A stretch of 64,000 bases of DNA, from contig JAZSNN010000031.1 of the NCBI GenBank assembly GCA_045536425.1, forward strand, positions 62,001-126,000. Direction: 5' to 3'. Below, piece after piece: positions 42,105-50,610 of this stretch. The notes beneath the pieces are model-generated. The model searched no databases, was not told where the DNA came from, and saw only the letters and a list, made by a program, of their open reading frames with translations. The position numbers were made by a program, and so were the translations under genes. The stretch comes from UBA11540 sp045536425. GTDB taxonomy: Bacteria; Bacillota; Clostridia; Oscillospirales; Ruminococcaceae. The number at the start of each line of letters is the position of its first letter. Within the stretch, counting starts at the first letter, position 1.

Positions 42105-42263
42105 ATGGACGCGGATAGTTTCGGGCGATTATGTTTTTTAGTAGGAGGAAGCTATTATGACACAAGAAATTTTGTTGGAACTACTGGGGAAAAAGGAATT
42201 TGTTACCATAAAAACCGTTATGGGCGTTATGAATCCGGTGGACCTCGCACATCTGCTTCGTGA
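42105..42263 (+). CDS. Possible leader peptide overlapping the mgtE start
   Basis: AGGAGGTGAAACCGG leads to an ATG opening a 52-codon frame, MDADSFGRLCFLVGGS..., that runs 107 bp into mgtE in another frame. The ribosome site is stronger than chance would predict. Translation could tune mgtE expression; the acidic MDAD start recalls Mg-sensitive leader peptides, but this is inference. Confidence 0.35.
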   Translation: MDADSFGRLCFLVGGSYYDTRNFVGTTGEKGICYHKNRYGRYESGGPRTSAS

Positions 42264-43512
42264 CCTTTCCGAAAACGACCTTGCGGTTACCTTTCGGCTT
42301 ATCGCAAAGGAAAAGGCGGCAGAAGCATTTTCCTATATGGAATCAGACGAGCAGGAAGCCCTGCTCAACATCTTTACAAACGCGGAGATAAAAACAATTC
42401 TAGAGGAAATGTACACCGATGACGTGGCAGACCTTCTCGAAGATATGCCCGCAAACGTTGTAAACAGAATACTCGACAACCTCGACCGTGACACACGCGC
42501 GGTCATCAACACCATCCTGCGTTATCCCGAGGACAGCGCAGGAACCATTATGACCACCGAGTATATCGACCTGCGAACAGGTATGACGGTTAAGGACGCT
42601 ATTGCAAAAATCAGAAAAATCGGCATACACAGCGAAACCATCTACACCTGCTATGTGACCCAAAGCGGAAAACTGATTGGTGTTGTGAGCGTGAAAGACC
42701 TCTTGACAAGTGCTGACAGCTGTACTGTCGGTGAGCTGATGGAGACCAACGTTATCACCGTCAGCACCCACGACGACAAGGAAAAGGTTGCCGAGCTTTT
42801 TAACAAGTACGGTCTCCCCGCTCTTCCTGTCGTGGACTCAGAGTACTGTATCGTCGGTATTGTAACATTCGACGATGCGTTTGAAGTCCTCACAGACGAA
42901 GCCACTGAAGACATTTCAAAGATTTCGGCGGTCACGCCAAACGACACGCCATATCTGAAAACGGGAGTGTTTTCGCTCTTCAAATCCCGTATCCCGTGGC
43001 TATTGATACTTATGATTTCTTCCACCTTCACAGGTTGGATAATAAGCTATTTCGAAGATTCGCTTGCGGCATCTATTGCGCTGACCGCTTTCATACCGAT
43101 GCTGATGGGCACGGGCGGTAACAGCGGTTCACAGTCGTCCGTAACGATAATCCGCGCGTTGTCTTTGGGTCAGGTGGATTTCAAGGACACGCTTGGAGTC
43201 ATCTTCAAGGAGCTCAGAGTCGCATTTTTATGCGGTATCACCCTCGCCGTAGCAAATTTTATAAAGATTTGGCTTGTGGACATTCTGCTTTTACAAACCG
43301 AAGGCCTCACGCTCCTCATTTCAGCGGTAGTTTGCATTACACTTGCTGTAACGGTGGTTTTTGCAAAGTTCATCGGCTGTACCCTACCGATACTTGCAAA
43401 GAAGCTCAGACTTGACCCTGCGGTAATGGCAAGTCCCTTTATCACAACCTTGGTCGACGCACTTTCGCTTTTGGTCTACTTCAAGGTTGCTGCAGTAATG
43501 CTTGGAATATAA
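42157..43512 (+). CDS. mgtE: Magnesium transporter MgtE
   Basis: 451 residues: helical N domain (about 5-125, ALLNIFTNAEIKTILEEMYT), a CBS pair (about 130-255, where Mg2+ binds and closes the pore), a plug helix and five membrane helices (about 280-450) with the pore motif PMLMGTGGNSGSQSS. Channel-like Mg2+ import across the cell membrane. TAGGAGGAAGCT precedes the ATG. Confidence 0.95.
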   Translation: MTQEILLELLGKKEFVTIKTVMGVMNPVDLAHLLRDLSENDLAVTFRLIAKEKAAEAFSYMESDEQEALLNIFTNAEIKTILEEMYTDDVADLLEDMPANVVNRILDNLDRDTRAVINTILRYPEDSAGTIMTTEYIDLRTGMTVKDAIAKIRKIGIHSETIYTCYVTQSGKLIGVVSVKDLLTSADSCTVGELMETNVITVSTHDDKEKVAELFNKYGLPALPVVDSEYCIVGIVTFDDAFEVLTDEATEDISKISAVTPNDTPYLKTGVFSLFKSRIPWLLILMISSTFTGWIISYFEDSLAASIALTAFIPMLMGTGGNSGSQSSVTIIRALSLGQVDFKDTLGVIFKELRVAFLCGITLAVANFIKIWLVDILLLQTEGLTLLISAVVCITLAVTVVFAKFIGCTLPILAKKLRLDPAVMASPFITTLVDALSLLVYFKVAAVMLGI

Positions 43513-43520
43513 AAATTCAA

Positions 43521-43542
43521 GGCAGACACATTTGTGTCTGCC
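43521..43542. terminator. Terminator shared by mgtE and the convergent CorC/HlyC gene
   Basis: GGCAGACACA, TT, TGTGTCTGCC then TTTTTG; A-run on the other side. Confidence 0.8.
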
Positions 43543-43548
43543 TTTTTG

Positions 43549-44817
43549 TTATTCTTCCTCGGGTTCGGGAGTTTCGACCTTGACCCTTATCTTTTCGACG
43601 CGTTTTTCGCCGACCTCTTCGATGGTTACGGTGAGGGGATCAAATTCAAAGGATTCGCCTTGTTCGGGAATCTTTTTCATCTCCTCGAGCACCCATCCGC
43701 CGACGGTGTTGCTCTCGGGCTCGAAGTCCTTGATTTCAATTTCAAGTTCCTCGAGCATATCAAAGATATTGAGGTCTGCGTCTACTATATATTCATTTTC
43801 AGCGACCTTTACGACAGTTTCGACAACCTCGTCCTTTTCGTCCCAGATCTCACCGACAAGTTCCTCGACTATATCCTCTAAGGTTACGATACCTACCGTG
43901 CCACCATAGGAATCGGTGACAACCGCCATATGTATCTTGGACATCTGCAGTTCGCGCATCAGCGAGGATATCAGCTGTTTTTCGGGAACGAAGATAGTTT
44001 TTCTTGTGAGGCTTCGTATATCTACCTCGTTGCCGTTTATCAGTTCGCGGAAGAAGTCTCTCTCCCACAGAACACCGATAATACTGTCAACGGTTTTTTC
44101 ATATATCGGGATTCGGGAATAGCGATGCTCCATAAACAGCGCCTTTATCTCCTCGACGCTATCGTTTACATCCGCGGCTACGAGGTCAACTCTTGGGGTG
44201 AGTATCTCGTCAACGGTGATTTCCTGAAACTCGAGTGCAGATTGCAAAAGCTCGCTTTCGCTCTCCTGCAGAACGCCTTCGTCCTCGATTTCCTCAATTA
44301 TAAACTTGAGTTCTTCCTGTGTGACGCTCGGGGTATCTTCTTCGCCCTTTTTGCTCTTAACAAGCGATTGGAGCTTGGTAAAAATCCACACAAGCGGTGT
44401 GAGCACAACCATTACTACATTCAAAGGTGCGGCAAAGCTCATCGTTACCTTTTCGCTGTTTTCTTTTGCATAGGATTTGGGAAGTATCTCTCCGAAGATG
44501 AGCACTACTATCGTCATCACAACTGTTGATACCGCAGCACCTGCCGCACCAAACATCTTTGTGAATATTACGGTACCGATGGAAGCCGACGCTATATTGA
44601 CGATGTTATTTCCTATGAGGATTGCAGACAGCATTCTGTCAAAATCCTCTGCTATCTTCAGCGCTCTTTCTGCCTTGCGGTTTCCGTCAGAAGCATAGTT
44701 TTTCAAGCGTATCTTATTAACACTCGAAAATGCAGTCTCCGATGCGGAGAAAAACGCTGACAATGCTGTCAGCACCACAAGAAGTATATACTGTCCTAAA
44801 TTCGCGGGGTCGTCCAA
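43549..44817 (-). CDS. CNNM/HlyC-CorC family membrane protein
   Basis: 422 residues: DUF21 (CNNM) membrane domain with three or four helices (about 8-150, FFSASETAFSSVNKIRL), a CBS pair (about 205-320, DEILTPRVDLVAADVND), and a C-terminal CorC_HlyC domain (about 335-415). Relatives move or sense Mg2+/Co2+. It faces mgtE tail to tail, which fits a divalent-cation locus. Confidence 0.9.
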   Translation of the reverse strand: MDDPANLGQYILLVVLTALSAFFSASETAFSSVNKIRLKNYASDGNRKAERALKIAEDFDRMLSAILIGNNIVNIASASIGTVIFTKMFGAAGAAVSTVVMTIVVLIFGEILPKSYAKENSEKVTMSFAAPLNVVMVVLTPLVWIFTKLQSLVKSKKGEEDTPSVTQEELKFIIEEIEDEGVLQESESELLQSALEFQEITVDEILTPRVDLVAADVNDSVEEIKALFMEHRYSRIPIYEKTVDSIIGVLWERDFFRELINGNEVDIRSLTRKTIFVPEKQLISSLMRELQMSKIHMAVVTDSYGGTVGIVTLEDIVEELVGEIWDEKDEVVETVVKVAENEYIVDADLNIFDMLEELEIEIKDFEPESNTVGGWVLEEMKKIPEQGESFEFDPLTVTIEEVGEKRVEKIRVKVETPEPEEE

Positions 44818-44882
44818 AGTATTTCACTCTCCTAAAAATTAATCGTGGGTATTATATCATACTTGTAAAAATATTGCAAGTA

Positions 44883-45509
44883 TCAGGTCTTTGCAAAGGT
44901 CAGCGCTGTGACGCGTCTTGCCCCTGCTTTGTAAAGCATCTTTGCGTTTTCCTTTAGGGTTGCTCCCGTTGTGACTATATCATCGATGAGAAGAACGTTC
45001 TTTCCCTCCACGTCTTTTATCACCTTGAAAGCACCCTTTAGGTTGGTTCTTCTTTCTGCAGCTTTGAGGGATTTCTGCGGTTTGGTTTCGCGAATCTTTA
45101 TCAAAACGTCCTTTTCAAACTTTAAATTCAGATGCTTTGAAATTATCCTTGCAAAAACCTCCGACTGATTAAATCTGCGCTTTGCTTTCGCCTTTCTCGT
45201 CATCGGGACGTATACGACAAGGTCAAAGGGAGTGTTTGAATGCAATCTTTCGGCTTCTTTTACCAGAAGGTGACCCACCTTTTTACAGGTCGTGAGGCTG
45301 TGTTTGAACTTTATACAGCGTATTACTCCCTTTACCGAACCGTCATATTTATAAAGAGAGGTGCAGTCAAAATCGGTAGAATGGAAATCTATATAGTTTT
45401 TCCTTGTTTCAAAATCCTTTATACACTTTTCGCAGACGAGCGTGTTTGGTTTGACAAAGTCAAAACAGCATATACATCTGGGTGGATAGATAAAGTCTAG
45501 TAATTTCAC
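44883..45509 (-). CDS. comF: ComF family phosphoribosyltransferase-like protein
   Basis: 208 residues. N-terminal zinc finger from CICC...VCEKC, then a PRTase fold with VLLIDDIVTTGATLKE (PRPP loop). ComF helps import of transforming DNA in naturally competent Firmicutes. It overlaps the recD2 stop by 4 bp, so the two are translationally coupled. Confidence 0.88.
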   Translation of the reverse strand: MKLLDFIYPPRCICCFDFVKPNTLVCEKCIKDFETRKNYIDFHSTDFDCTSLYKYDGSVKGVIRCIKFKHSLTTCKKVGHLLVKEAERLHSNTPFDLVVYVPMTRKAKAKRRFNQSEVFARIISKHLNLKFEKDVLIKIRETKPQKSLKAAERRTNLKGAFKVIKDVEGKNVLLIDDIVTTGATLKENAKMLYKAGARRVTALTFAKT

Positions 45510-47728
45510 AGGTTGTTCCTCAGCTTTTCAAATTCCTCGTCGACGAATTTTCTCAGATTCGTGTAGCGATCGGTTTTTCTTTTATTTTCGACCATCTGTG
45601 CCACCGTCGCCTCTTCACCGAGGATTATCAGTATCTTTTTTGCTCGGGTCACGGCTGTGTACAGAAGATTTCGGTAGTGAAGCTTTGCGTGTTTGCCCAT
45701 AAGCGGAAGTATAACTGCGTCAAACTCGCTTCCTTGACTCTTGTGTACGGTCACGGCATAGGCGGCTTCTATTTCGTTTAGTTGCTCGAAGGAATATTCC
45801 GCAACCTTGTCGTCAAAGCGGATTTTCATAGTTGCAAGGCGTTTATCAAGCGCGATTATCTCACCAATATCTCCGTTATAGACGCCCGCTCCCCTTTCGC
45901 CGTCGTCCTTTGTCCAATTTATATCGTAGTTATTCTTTATCTGCATTACCTTGTCGCCCTGACGGAAGATTATCCCGCCAAAGCTATGCTCGGGTTTTTG
46001 CGGTGCGGGGGGATTGAGCACCTGTTGCAATGCTGCATTGAGGTTGTGGGTGCCGAGCTCGCCCATCTTGCTGGGACAGAGCACCTGTATATCCCATTTG
46101 GGCGAAAAGTCATACTTCGCGGGAAGGCGCTTTGAAACAAGGGATATGAGCGTGTCTGCCGCTTTTTGTGGAAGCGCCTCGGGCATAAAGAAAAAGTCCT
46201 TGCTTCTCACCTTCAGTTCGGGCATTTCACCCGCGACTATACAGTGGGCGTTAGTGACAATGAGGCTCTCGGCGGCTTGACGGAATATCTGCGTCAAAGT
46301 TACTGTAGGGAGTCTATCACAAGCAAGCAGGTCGCCGAGCACGTTTCCGCAACCCACCGACGGAAGCTGATTCGAGTCACCTACTATGATGAGTCTACAG
46401 CCGAGGGGCATTGCTCTGAGAAGCGATTCAAAAAGAAGTATATCCACCATTGAAAACTCGTCGACGATAACTACGTCACAGTTTAGCGGATTTCTCTCGT
46501 TGTGGACAAAATTTGAGCGGTCGCTATCGCGGTAGTCAACCTCCAAAAGTCTATGTATGGTTTTGGCTTCGTATCCCGTGAGCTCGGCAATTCGTTTTGC
46601 CGCGCGTCCTGTAGGAGCGGCTATCTCAACACGAAGTCCCTGTCTTTTATAAAGCGAGATTATGGCGTTTAGCGTGGTGGTTTTTCCCGTACCGGGTCCG
46701 CCTGTGAGAATCAAAATACCTTTATTCATTGCCATTTTGATTGCTTCGCGCTGAAGTGCTTCGTATTTTATCTTATCTTTTTTCTCGAGCTCGTCTATCC
46801 ATTTTTCAGGGTCGGTATCGTTATCCGCAAGGTTAGATAGAAGCGTTGTACGCATAGCGCAGTATCTCTCCGCGGTGTAGAGCTGAGAAAGGTAGAGGTA
46901 TTCTTTTCTATTTATATTGCAGTAGGAAAGAACGTTAGTTTCAATCATACTGTTCACGCAAAGTTCAACGTCAAGGCGGGTAGCTCCGAGAAATTCGGTG
47001 CTGATATCTATAACCTTGTCATACGGCAGGCAGGTGTGTCCGTTTTTGCTATTGTAATAAAGCGCGTGGGCAATTCCCGCCTTTATGCGATAGGGGCTGT
47101 CTGAGTCTATACCAAGCTCTGATGCTATTTCGTCTGCTTTTTCAAAGTCTATTCCTATATCCTCGTCACAAAGGACGTAGGGATTTTCGCGGATTATATC
47201 CGCCGAAGCGGTGCCGAATTTTTTCCATATTCTAACGCTGTGCACAGGAGAAATTTTGTATGCGGACAGAAACATCATAACCGCACGGATTCCAAAAACT
47301 CTTTTAAGTTCTGCATTTATAGCCTCTGCCTTTGCGGGCGAAACTCCACGCACCGTTGTGAGCCTTTTGGGGTCTTTTTCGGCTATCTCGAGGGTATCCG
47401 CACCGAACTCCTCCACCAAACGACGCGCCAAAACAGGCCCGATACCCTTTATCGTGCCTGAAGAAAGATATTTGAGCATTGCGTGAGCCGTCGACGGAAG
47501 TCTTCGCTCGGTCAAGATGACCTTGAACTGTCTGCCAAAGCTGGGGTGGATAGTATAGCTTCCGGTGAGGTCAACCTCCTCGCCTTCTTCTATTCCCGTT
47601 ATCTCCCCTACCGCAGTCACGAGCTCTCCCTCGCAGTCTATCTCCATCACGGTAAATCCCGTGTCCTCATTTCGATAGACAATGTGCTCCACAGCACCCG
47701 AAATTTTTATCTGCTCGGTGTTTTCCAT
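45506..47728 (-). CDS. recD2: RecD2-type ATP-dependent DNA helicase
   Basis: 740 residues from the ATG at 47726-47728 (CGGAGAA upstream; a longer frame lacks a ribosome site). N-terminal OB-like barrel and helix-hairpin-helix region, Walker A GGPGTGKTT, Walker B VVIVDEFSMVD, and the C-terminal UvrD-like AYAVTVHKSQGSEFDAVILP motif. 5'-3' helicase of superfamily 1B working without RecBC. Encoded with comF. Confidence 0.93.
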   Translation of the reverse strand: MENTEQIKISGAVEHIVYRNEDTGFTVMEIDCEGELVTAVGEITGIEEGEEVDLTGSYTIHPSFGRQFKVILTERRLPSTAHAMLKYLSSGTIKGIGPVLARRLVEEFGADTLEIAEKDPKRLTTVRGVSPAKAEAINAELKRVFGIRAVMMFLSAYKISPVHSVRIWKKFGTASADIIRENPYVLCDEDIGIDFEKADEIASELGIDSDSPYRIKAGIAHALYYNSKNGHTCLPYDKVIDISTEFLGATRLDVELCVNSMIETNVLSYCNINRKEYLYLSQLYTAERYCAMRTTLLSNLADNDTDPEKWIDELEKKDKIKYEALQREAIKMAMNKGILILTGGPGTGKTTTLNAIISLYKRQGLRVEIAAPTGRAAKRIAELTGYEAKTIHRLLEVDYRDSDRSNFVHNERNPLNCDVVIVDEFSMVDILLFESLLRAMPLGCRLIIVGDSNQLPSVGCGNVLGDLLACDRLPTVTLTQIFRQAAESLIVTNAHCIVAGEMPELKVRSKDFFFMPEALPQKAADTLISLVSKRLPAKYDFSPKWDIQVLCPSKMGELGTHNLNAALQQVLNPPAPQKPEHSFGGIIFRQGDKVMQIKNNYDINWTKDDGERGAGVYNGDIGEIIALDKRLATMKIRFDDKVAEYSFEQLNEIEAAYAVTVHKSQGSEFDAVILPLMGKHAKLHYRNLLYTAVTRAKKILIILGEEATVAQMVENKRKTDRYTNLRKFVDEEFEKLRNNL

Positions 47729-47758
47729 AGGTTCTCCGTAGAAAATGTTTATGGTTAA

Positions 47759-47787
47759 ATTATACCATAAATTGTTGTAATTTTCAA
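47759..47787 (-). promoter_or_regulatory. Promoter of recD2-comF
   Basis: Minus strand TTGAAA, 17 bp, TATAAT. The -35 overlaps the first unit of the hairpin array. Confidence 0.6.
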
Positions 47788-47933
47788 TGATGCATCGCCT
47801 TTGGCGATATGATGTTATGCTTCGCATAAAGATGTTGCTCTCGTTGTTCGCAATGATGCGATGTTTGCCAAAACATTAGCGAAGCGACATCATTAGGCAA
47901 AGCCGTCATCATTTGCTGAAAGCAAACATCATT
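47786..47933. repeat. Second array of variable hairpins with a constant spacer
   Basis: AATGATG-type spacers at 47786, 47808 (ATATGATG), 47829 (AAGATG) and 47852 in the left half; CATCATT at 47888, 47907 and 47927 in the right half. Between them: ATCGCC-TTT-GGCGAT, TTATGC-TTC-GCATAA, TTGC...GCAA, ATGTTT-GCCA-AAACAT, GGC-AAA-GCC and TTGCT-GAA-AGCAA. Same design as the array at 17663 (constant spacer, inverted in the second half, different stems) but with another spacer word. It lies between tRNA-Val and recD2; no S23 gene is adjacent. Confidence 0.75.
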
Positions 47934-47940
47934 GAAAAAA

Positions 47941-47966
47941 GCACTTGCTGTCGCAAGTGCTTTTTT
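47941..47966 (-). terminator. Terminator of tRNA-Val
   Basis: GCACTTGC, TGTC, GCAAGTGC with A6 and T6 flanks, 3 bp after the tRNA CCA end on the minus strand. Confidence 0.85.
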
Positions 47967-47968
47967 CT

Positions 47969-48044
47969 TGGTGGACGCTAAGGAACTCGAATCCCTGACC
48001 CTTTGCACGTCAAGCAAATGCTCTACCAGCTGAGCTAAGCGTCC
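47969..48044 (-). tRNA. tRNA-Val (anticodon GAC)
   Basis: 76 nt with encoded CCA. Acceptor GGACGCT/AGCGTCC, D-arm GCTCAGCTGGTAGAGC, anticodon stem TTTGC/GCAAA with loop TTGACGT (GAC), T-arm GGTTCGAG-like GATTCGAGTTC. All arms pair. Confidence 0.95.
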
Positions 48045-48056
48045 GTAACAGTAATT

Positions 48057-48085
48057 ATTATACTTATTGGCGGGTTGAAAGTCAA
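48057..48085 (-). promoter_or_regulatory. Promoter of tRNA-Val
   Basis: Minus strand TTGACT, 17 bp, TATAAT, ending 13 bp before the tRNA 5' end. Confidence 0.7.
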
Positions 48086-48144
48086 TAGGATTTTATCTTT
48101 TTTAAACATTTTGGGCAATTATGTAACATACTTCAATAAAAAAC

Positions 48145-48386
48145 TTGACAAAAGTGCCTAAATCGTTATACAATATGTATTGGAATATTTATAACATTTT
48201 TAATGTTTTATTGAATATTTTATCTCCCGATTAGGATTTTCTGTTTTTTAAATTTGTCTTTTCTATATATTTTTAGCGGATTGGGGTTCCTCTTTCCGCA
48301 GTTTTGACATATTTATACGATTTTAACTTCCTTTTCGGGTATCATTCTGCCTATGTGGCATATTTTATCGAAAAGGAGGTTTTTTT
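48145..48386 (+). promoter_or_regulatory. Promoter and long leader of rny
   Basis: TTGACA (48145), 18 bp, TACAAT (48169). The leader of about 205 nt before the GTG start is U-rich and holds a GCGGA...TTCCGC hairpin near 48278-48299. No gene is seen in it. Such a long leader on an RNase gene would allow feedback control, but no known element is recognised. Confidence 0.5.
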
Positions 48387-49958
48387 GTGACATTTGAATT
48401 GCCAATGGTCATACTGTTCTGTGCTATCTCCGCAGTGGCTTTTGCTCTTATTGCCGGTTTTATTTCGTTCAGATTGGGTATCTCATATCGCAAAAGAGTT
48501 GCCGAGGCTGAAATCGGCTCCGCTGAGGAAGAAGCAAGAAAGATTGTTAACAACGCATTAAAAGCAAGTGAAGCAAAGAAGAAAGAGTCTCTTGTAGAGG
48601 CTAAGGACGAAATCTATAAGATGCGTCAAGAAGCTGAAAAAGAGCTCAAAGAACGTCGCAGTGAAGTTCAAAGACAAGAACGCAGACTGCAACAAAAGGA
48701 AGAATCTCTTGACAAAAAACTCGACAACATCGAGAAAAAAGAAGAGGTCCTTCAGGAAAAGCTCCGCGATGCAGACGAAAAGCTCGCTGAGGTAAACGAA
48801 ATCAAAAAGCATCAGTTTGAGATGCTCGAAAAGATTTCAAACTACACCGCCGAGCAGGCTAAAGAGGCTATCCTCGAAGCGCTCGACAAGGAACTCGTTC
48901 ACGAAAAGTCACTCAAGATTGCCGCTTACGAGCAGCAGTACAGAGAGGAATCCGAGCAGAAGGCTCGCGACATCATCTCGGTCGCTATACAGAGATATGC
49001 TGCCGATCAGGTTGCTGAAGCTACCGTTTCTGTTGTTCCGCTCCCCAACGACGATATGAAGGGCCGTATCATTGGCCGTGAGGGTAGAAACATCCGTGCC
49101 CTTGAAACCGCTACGGGCGTTGACCTCATCATCGACGACACTCCCGAAGCTATCACAGTTTCGAGCTTTGACCCCGTCAGACGTGAAATCGCTCGTTTGT
49201 CCCTTGAAAAGCTTATTACCGACGGAAGAATTCATCCTGCTCGTATTGAGGAAATGGTTGAAAAAGCTACCCGTGAGGTTGAGACAAAGATCAAGCAAGA
49301 CGGTGAACGCGCTGTTATGGATCTTGGCATCCACGGTATGCATCCCGAGCTTATCAAGCTTCTCGGTCGTCTGCGTTACCGCACAAGCTACGGACAAAAC
49401 GTACTTAATCACTCCATTGAAGTTGCTTATATCGCAGGTATGATTGCCGGAGAGGTTGGCGGAGACGTTGCTCTCGCAAGAAGAGCAGGACTTCTTCACG
49501 ACATCGGCAAGGCACTCAACCACGAAATCGAAGGTTCTCACGTTGCTATCGGTGTTGATATCTGCCGTAAGTATAAAGAGAACGAGGACGTTATCCACGC
49601 TATCGAGGCGCACCACGGTGACGTTGACCCCAAGACACTCGTTGCTTGTATCGTTCAGGCTTCCGATGCTCTATCCGCTGCAAGACCCGGTGCAAGAAGA
49701 GAAAACCTGCAGAACTACATCAAGCGTCTTGAAAAGCTTGAGGAGATTGCAGAGTCCTTCAACGGTGTTGACCGCTCGTTTGCTATTCAGGCAGGCCGTG
49801 AGATTAGAATTATGCTCAAGCCTGAGGTTATCTCCGATGACCAGATGACTCTCGTTGCAAGAGAGATCGTCGAAAAGATTGAAAACGAGATGGAATATCC
49901 CGGACAGATCAAGGTTCATCTTATCAGAGAAAGCCGTGCTATCGAGTACGCAAAATAA
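48387..49958 (+). CDS. rny: Ribonuclease Y
   Basis: Membrane-anchored endoribonuclease that starts mRNA decay. 523 residues from a GTG (AAAAGGAGG upstream): N-terminal helix (about 5-27), long charged coiled coil (about 35-190), KH domain (DDMKGRIIGREGRNIRALE near 213-231) and HD domain (LLHDIGKALNHE near 365). Normal length. Confidence 0.96.
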   Translation: MTFELPMVILFCAISAVAFALIAGFISFRLGISYRKRVAEAEIGSAEEEARKIVNNALKASEAKKKESLVEAKDEIYKMRQEAEKELKERRSEVQRQERRLQQKEESLDKKLDNIEKKEEVLQEKLRDADEKLAEVNEIKKHQFEMLEKISNYTAEQAKEAILEALDKELVHEKSLKIAAYEQQYREESEQKARDIISVAIQRYAADQVAEATVSVVPLPNDDMKGRIIGREGRNIRALETATGVDLIIDDTPEAITVSSFDPVRREIARLSLEKLITDGRIHPARIEEMVEKATREVETKIKQDGERAVMDLGIHGMHPELIKLLGRLRYRTSYGQNVLNHSIEVAYIAGMIAGEVGGDVALARRAGLLHDIGKALNHEIEGSHVAIGVDICRKYKENEDVIHAIEAHHGDVDPKTLVACIVQASDALSAARPGARRENLQNYIKRLEKLEEIAESFNGVDRSFAIQAGREIRIMLKPEVISDDQMTLVAREIVEKIENEMEYPGQIKVHLIRESRAIEYAK

Positions 49959-49970
49959 TCAAAAACACAT

Positions 49971-49996
49971 CCGCTCCGAAGTTAAATTCGGGGCGG
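49971..49996 (+). terminator. Terminator of rny
   Basis: CCGCTCCGAA, 6-nt loop, TTCGGGGCGG (one G-T), then AATTCTTTTTA. Confidence 0.75.
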
Positions 49997-50036
49997 AATT
50001 CTTTTTATTTTTTATTCTAATTTTTTAAAAATACTA

Positions 50037-50065
50037 TTGACATATCAGATTTGTTGTGGTAGAAT
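50037..50065 (+). promoter_or_regulatory. Promoter of tRNA-Leu
   Basis: TTGACA, 17 bp, TAGAAT, 15 bp before the tRNA. Confidence 0.7.
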
Positions 50066-50080
50066 ATCAAGGTACCAAAC

Positions 50081-50163
50081 GCGAAGGTGGCGGAATAGGC
50101 AGACGCGCACGTTTGAGGGGCGTGTGGGCAACCATGTGGGTTCAAGTCCCATCCTTCGCACCA
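50081..50163 (+). tRNA. tRNA-Leu (anticodon GAG)
   Basis: 83 nt with encoded CCA. Acceptor GCGAAGG/CCTTCGC, anticodon stem CACGT/GCGTG with loop TTGAGGG (GAG), a short variable arm, T-arm GTGGG-TTCAAGT-CCCAT. Confidence 0.95.
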
Positions 50164-50164
50164 T

Positions 50165-50198
50165 AAAAACAGTTCAACCATTAGGTTGGGCTGTTTTT
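50165..50198 (+). terminator. Terminator after tRNA-Leu
   Basis: AAAAACAGTTCAACC, ATTA, GGTTGGGCTGTTTTT. Related in sequence to the next terminator at 50323. Confidence 0.8.
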
Positions 50199-50207
50199 AT
50201 TTTGTTT

Positions 50208-50315
50208 GGGACTTGAATATGAGTTCCAAGAGCACAAGTGCAACGCAGTGCGATTGGGAAGAACAGTCCGGTGGACTGTTCTGTTCACGAATGGATAGTC
50301 CCATCCTTCGCACCA
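50208..50315 (+). repeat. tRNA-tail repeat unit 1 (tRNA-Leu version)
   Basis: Begins GGGACTTGAA, the reverse complement of the tRNA-Leu T-arm, and ends AGTCCCATCCTTCGCACCA, an exact copy of the tRNA-Leu 3' end. The body holds AGTTCCAAGAGCACAAGTG and a perfect AACAGTCC-GGT-GGACTGTT hairpin (50262-50280). No gene. Followed by its own terminator. Confidence 0.85.
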
Positions 50316-50322
50316 AATAAAG

Positions 50323-50352
50323 AAGACTCAACCGACAGGTTGGGTCTTTTTT
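50323..50352 (+). terminator. Terminator after repeat unit 1
   Basis: AAGACTCAACC, GACA, GGTTGGGTCTT then TTTTATTT. Confidence 0.8.
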
Positions 50353-50364
50353 ATTTCATTCGAT

Positions 50365-50575
50365 GGGACTTGAATATGAGTTCCAAGAGCACAAGTGCAA
50401 CGCAGTGCGATTGGGAAGAACAGTCCGGTGGACTGTTTCGTTCGTGAATGGCAAAGCCGACGAGCGCTGCCGGTGGCAGAAGAAGCGAGGAGGTCTTTGA
50501 TGCCGTCGTCGGCTGGATGCGAACGGAATGTGAGCAGACAGACGCTAACGACAAATGGAAATCCCATCCTTCGCA
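50365..50575 (+). repeat. tRNA-tail repeat unit 2 with a 100-bp insertion
   Basis: The first 85 bp match unit 1 almost perfectly (GGGACTTGAATATGAGTTCC to GGACTGTT). After GAATGG about 100 bp of unrelated sequence follow, then ATCCCATCCTTCGCA, the tRNA-Leu 3' end without CCA. Confidence 0.8.
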
Positions 50576-50607
50576 AAGTCCCTGCCGAAATATCGGCAGG
50601 GACTTTT
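50576..50607 (+). terminator. Terminator after repeat unit 2
   Basis: AAGTCCCTGCCGA, AATA, TCGGCAGGGACTT, then TTGG. May also serve the convergent gene at 50611. Confidence 0.75.
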
Positions 50608-50610
50608 GGT

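Noticed and set aside
42013..42156. M-box (ykoK) magnesium riboswitch before mgtE
   Set aside because: The leader is only about 110 nt and shows one simple hairpin, without the three-helix M-box pattern.
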